From positions 1-64,000 of the forward strand of contig NZ_JAINDZ010000015.1 of the NCBI RefSeq assembly GCF_019802345.1: a DNA stretch of 64,000 nt, in the 5' to 3' direction. The notes beneath the pieces are model-generated. The model worked only from the letters and a program-made list of their open reading frames with translations. It searched no databases and was not told the origin of the DNA. Made by a program: the position numbers and the translations under genes. Below are positions 62,394 to 64,000 of this stretch, one piece after another (the stretch's first letter is position 1; each line of letters begins with the position of its first letter). Origin of the DNA: Methylosinus sp. Sm6 (GTDB lineage Bacteria > Pseudomonadota > Alphaproteobacteria > Rhizobiales > Beijerinckiaceae).

Positions 62394-63893
62394 TCATCCG
62401 CCCGCTTTCAACCGCAGCCCTCTCGGCACGAGCAGCCTTTCCGCCAGCGCGAACAGCCCCTGCGCGGCGAGCGCCATCAGCGCCGCCGGCACGGCGCCCT
62501 CGAGAATGAGCGCGAGATTGTCGAGCCGCACGCCCGTGAAGATCGGCTCGCCATAGCCGCCGGCGCCGATCAGCGCGCCGAGCGTCGCCGTGCCGATATT
62601 GATGATCGCCGCCGTCTCCAGGCCTGCGAGAATGGCGGGCGAGGCGATCGGCAGCTCGACGAGCAGCAGCCGGCGCCGGGGCGAAAGGCCGATGGCGATC
62701 GCCGAATTGCGGATCGATGCCGAAATGCTCGCGAGCCCCGTCGCGACATTGCGCAGGATCGGCAGCAGGCTGTAGAGGAACAGCGCCGCGATCGCCGGCG
62801 CCGCGCCGAGGCCGAGCAGCGGGATCATGAAGACGAGCAGCGCCAGCGACGGGATGGTCTGCAAGAGCCCCGCACCCGCCAGCACAAAGCGCCCGAGGCG
62901 CGGGCGCCGCGACGCCAGCACGCCGAGCGGCAGCGCCACGACAATGGCGCCGAGGAGAGAGACGGACACGAGGAAGATATGCTCGAGCGTGCGCCGCCAC
63001 ACCCGTTCGGCGAGACCATGCGAGGGAAGCGACGGAACGACGCCGAATTGCGCTACGACGAAATTCGCCGCCGCTTCGCGCTCGCTGCGCAGCCCCGTCT
63101 TCACGGCGATGTTCATCGCCGCCATGGCGGCGGTCTCGATGCGCCCTTCGAGCCGCAGCATGGCGGCGAGCGCCTTGGGCGCGCGCTGCGCGAGATCGGC
63201 GCGATAGAGCAGCACGGCGCGATTTTCGGTGAAGAAGCGACGGTCGTCGTCCAGCACGAGGATGCGCCGATCGGCGAGTTCCGGGTCCGTCGTGTAGAGA
63301 TCCATCACATCGATCGAGCCGTCCATCAGCCCCTTATAGGCGAGGTGATGGTCGAGGCCTCGTATTGTGTCGGGATCGAGGCCATAGGCGGAGCGCAGCG
63401 CCGGCCAGCCGTCGGCGCGAGCGAGGAACTCCTCGCTGACGCCGAAGGTCAGCTCGCGCCGTCGCGCGAGGTCGGAGATCGCGGCGATGCGCAAGGCCTC
63501 CGCCCGGTCGCGACGCATGCCGAGCGCATAGCTGTTGCCGAATCCGAGCGGCAGGCTCATCTTGATTTGCCGCTCGGCGAGCGCCCGCTCGATCTCGGCC
63601 AGGGTCGAGACAGTGCGATCGCTGAGAATTTCCTGCTTCAGAGTTCCCGAATATTCCGGATAGACGTCGATCTCTCCCGCGACGAGCGCGTTCCACAGCA
63701 AGCGTGTGCCGCCGAGCCCCAGGCGGCGCTCGACATTCGCGCCGGACGCCGAGGCGAGATCGGCGACGATCTCGGCGACGATCGCCGACTCGACGAATGT
63801 CTTGGAGCCGACCCTCACATCGAAGGATCGGCGCGAGCAGGCGCAGACGAGCGCCAGCGTCACAATCGCGAAAATCGTGAGGGCGCGATTCAC
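62394..63893 (-). CDS. Osmoprotectant-type ABC transporter: fused binding protein and permease
   Basis: 499 residues from a GTG at 63893. The first 22 residues are a lipoprotein-like signal (FAIVTLALVCAC). Residues 25-290 are an OpuAC/ProX-type substrate-binding domain (VRVGSKTFVESAIVAEIVAD, YPEYSGTLKQEIL, DLYTTDPELADRRILVLDDD). Residues 300-490 are an inner-membrane permease with SVSLLGAIVVALPLGVLASR and PAILAGLETAAIINIGTATL. It imports betaine, choline or a similar solute. Fusion of the two modules is known in OpuC-like and EgtU-like systems, so ergothioneine is an alternative substrate. Overlaps the upstream ATPase by four bases. Confidence 0.88.
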   Translation of the reverse strand: MNRALTIFAIVTLALVCACSRRSFDVRVGSKTFVESAIVAEIVADLASASGANVERRLGLGGTRLLWNALVAGEIDVYPEYSGTLKQEILSDRTVSTLAEIERALAERQIKMSLPLGFGNSYALGMRRDRAEALRIAAISDLARRRELTFGVSEEFLARADGWPALRSAYGLDPDTIRGLDHHLAYKGLMDGSIDVMDLYTTDPELADRRILVLDDDRRFFTENRAVLLYRADLAQRAPKALAAMLRLEGRIETAAMAAMNIAVKTGLRSEREAAANFVVAQFGVVPSLPSHGLAERVWRRTLEHIFLVSVSLLGAIVVALPLGVLASRRPRLGRFVLAGAGLLQTIPSLALLVFMIPLLGLGAAPAIAALFLYSLLPILRNVATGLASISASIRNSAIAIGLSPRRRLLLVELPIASPAILAGLETAAIINIGTATLGALIGAGGYGEPIFTGVRLDNLALILEGAVPAALMALAAQGLFALAERLLVPRGLRLKAGG

Positions 63894-64000
63894 ATCGGCC
63901 CCGCGGCGGGCGGATCGGCGAGCCGGCGCGCGCTGGCGCGCACGAAGCGCGTCACGAACTCGCCGGCCGGGCGCTCGACGAGATCGGCGAAACGGCCCGT
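63890..64000 (-). CDS. C-terminal end of an ABC ATPase (partial)
   Basis: The window edge cuts this gene: only the last 36 codons are visible (RFADLVERPAGEFVTRFVRA and then SARRLADPPAAGPM). The pattern DL-x-x-RPA-x-x-F-V-x-x-F-V is typical of the C-terminal end of glycine betaine-type ABC ATPases. Its TGA overlaps the GTG of the fused permease gene, so it is almost certainly its partner. Confidence 0.7.
   Translation of the reverse strand, partial: TGRFADLVERPAGEFVTRFVRASARRLADPPAAGPM

Overview
The window is high-GC (mostly 65-70%) alphaproteobacterial chromosome. The PhyR/NepR/EcfG general stress locus, the lptB-rpoN-hpf-ptsN block and the rsh-pdxJ-acpS-lepB-rnc-era cluster all point to Hyphomicrobiales. 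Bacteriohemerythrin, a riboswitch-controlled glycine cleavage operon and a CrtF-like O-methyltransferase would suit a methylotroph or type II methanotroph (Methylosinus/Methylocystis-like). No methane or methanol oxidation gene is present, so that placement is inference.

Layout. 0.1-5.4 kb: a tandem duplication of a TPR plus DUF1796-like gene (first copy decayed, each copy preceded by a related 22-codon micro-ORF), running by 4-base overlaps into a FkbH-like enzyme and an acyl carrier protein. 5.4-9.1 kb: a membrane protein, a DNA photolyase and an ABC-2 exporter. 9.2-11.3 kb: a lower-GC insert with an AlbA/Schlafen-type putative regulator. 11.4-15.1 kb: a divergent uracil-DNA-glycosylase-like gene, ferrochelatase, panB, an unlisted 49-residue lipoprotein and an L,D-transpeptidase. 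15.2-19.3 kb: the RNA repair locus rtcR / rtcB-rtcA with a sigma-54 promoter. 19.3-24.3 kb: tRNA-Lys, a metallophosphoesterase, PBP1C and fumarase. 24.3-26.8 kb: general stress response locus (ecfG, nepR, phyR, a KGG-motif protein), with an EcfG promoter upstream of nepR. 26.8-31.7 kb: ptsN, hpf, rpoN, lptB, leuD.

31.7-40.2 kb is accessory: a secreted RCC1 propeller apparently inserted in an Ig-like domain, a trypsin-like protease, a radical SAM enzyme and a GT2 glycosyltransferase that share a C-terminal tail motif, a methyltransferase, a TetR regulator and a sugar dehydrogenase. 40.3-45 kb: gcvT-gcvH-gcvPA-gcvPB behind a tandem glycine riboswitch. 45-49.7 kb: small proteins, a cyclopropane-fatty-acid synthase remnant, hemerythrin, an ABC-F ATPase and a second lower-GC gene. 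50-56 kb: lytic transglycosylase, dapA, smpB, a family 5-like uracil-DNA glycosylase, a NYN-domain protein and rpoZ. 56.3-62.3 kb: rsh, pdxJ, acpS, lepB, rnc, era. 62.4-64 kb: an osmoprotectant-type ABC transporter cut by the window edge.

At least three families of intergenic palindromic repeats are scattered through the window. The commonest, built on GAGCCTGAAGGCTC, occurs at seven loci, two of them inside operons and one supplying a gene's last codons. The best candidates for undescribed biology are the micro-ORF/DUF1796/FkbH/ACP operon and the radical SAM-glycosyltransferase pair with the common tail.
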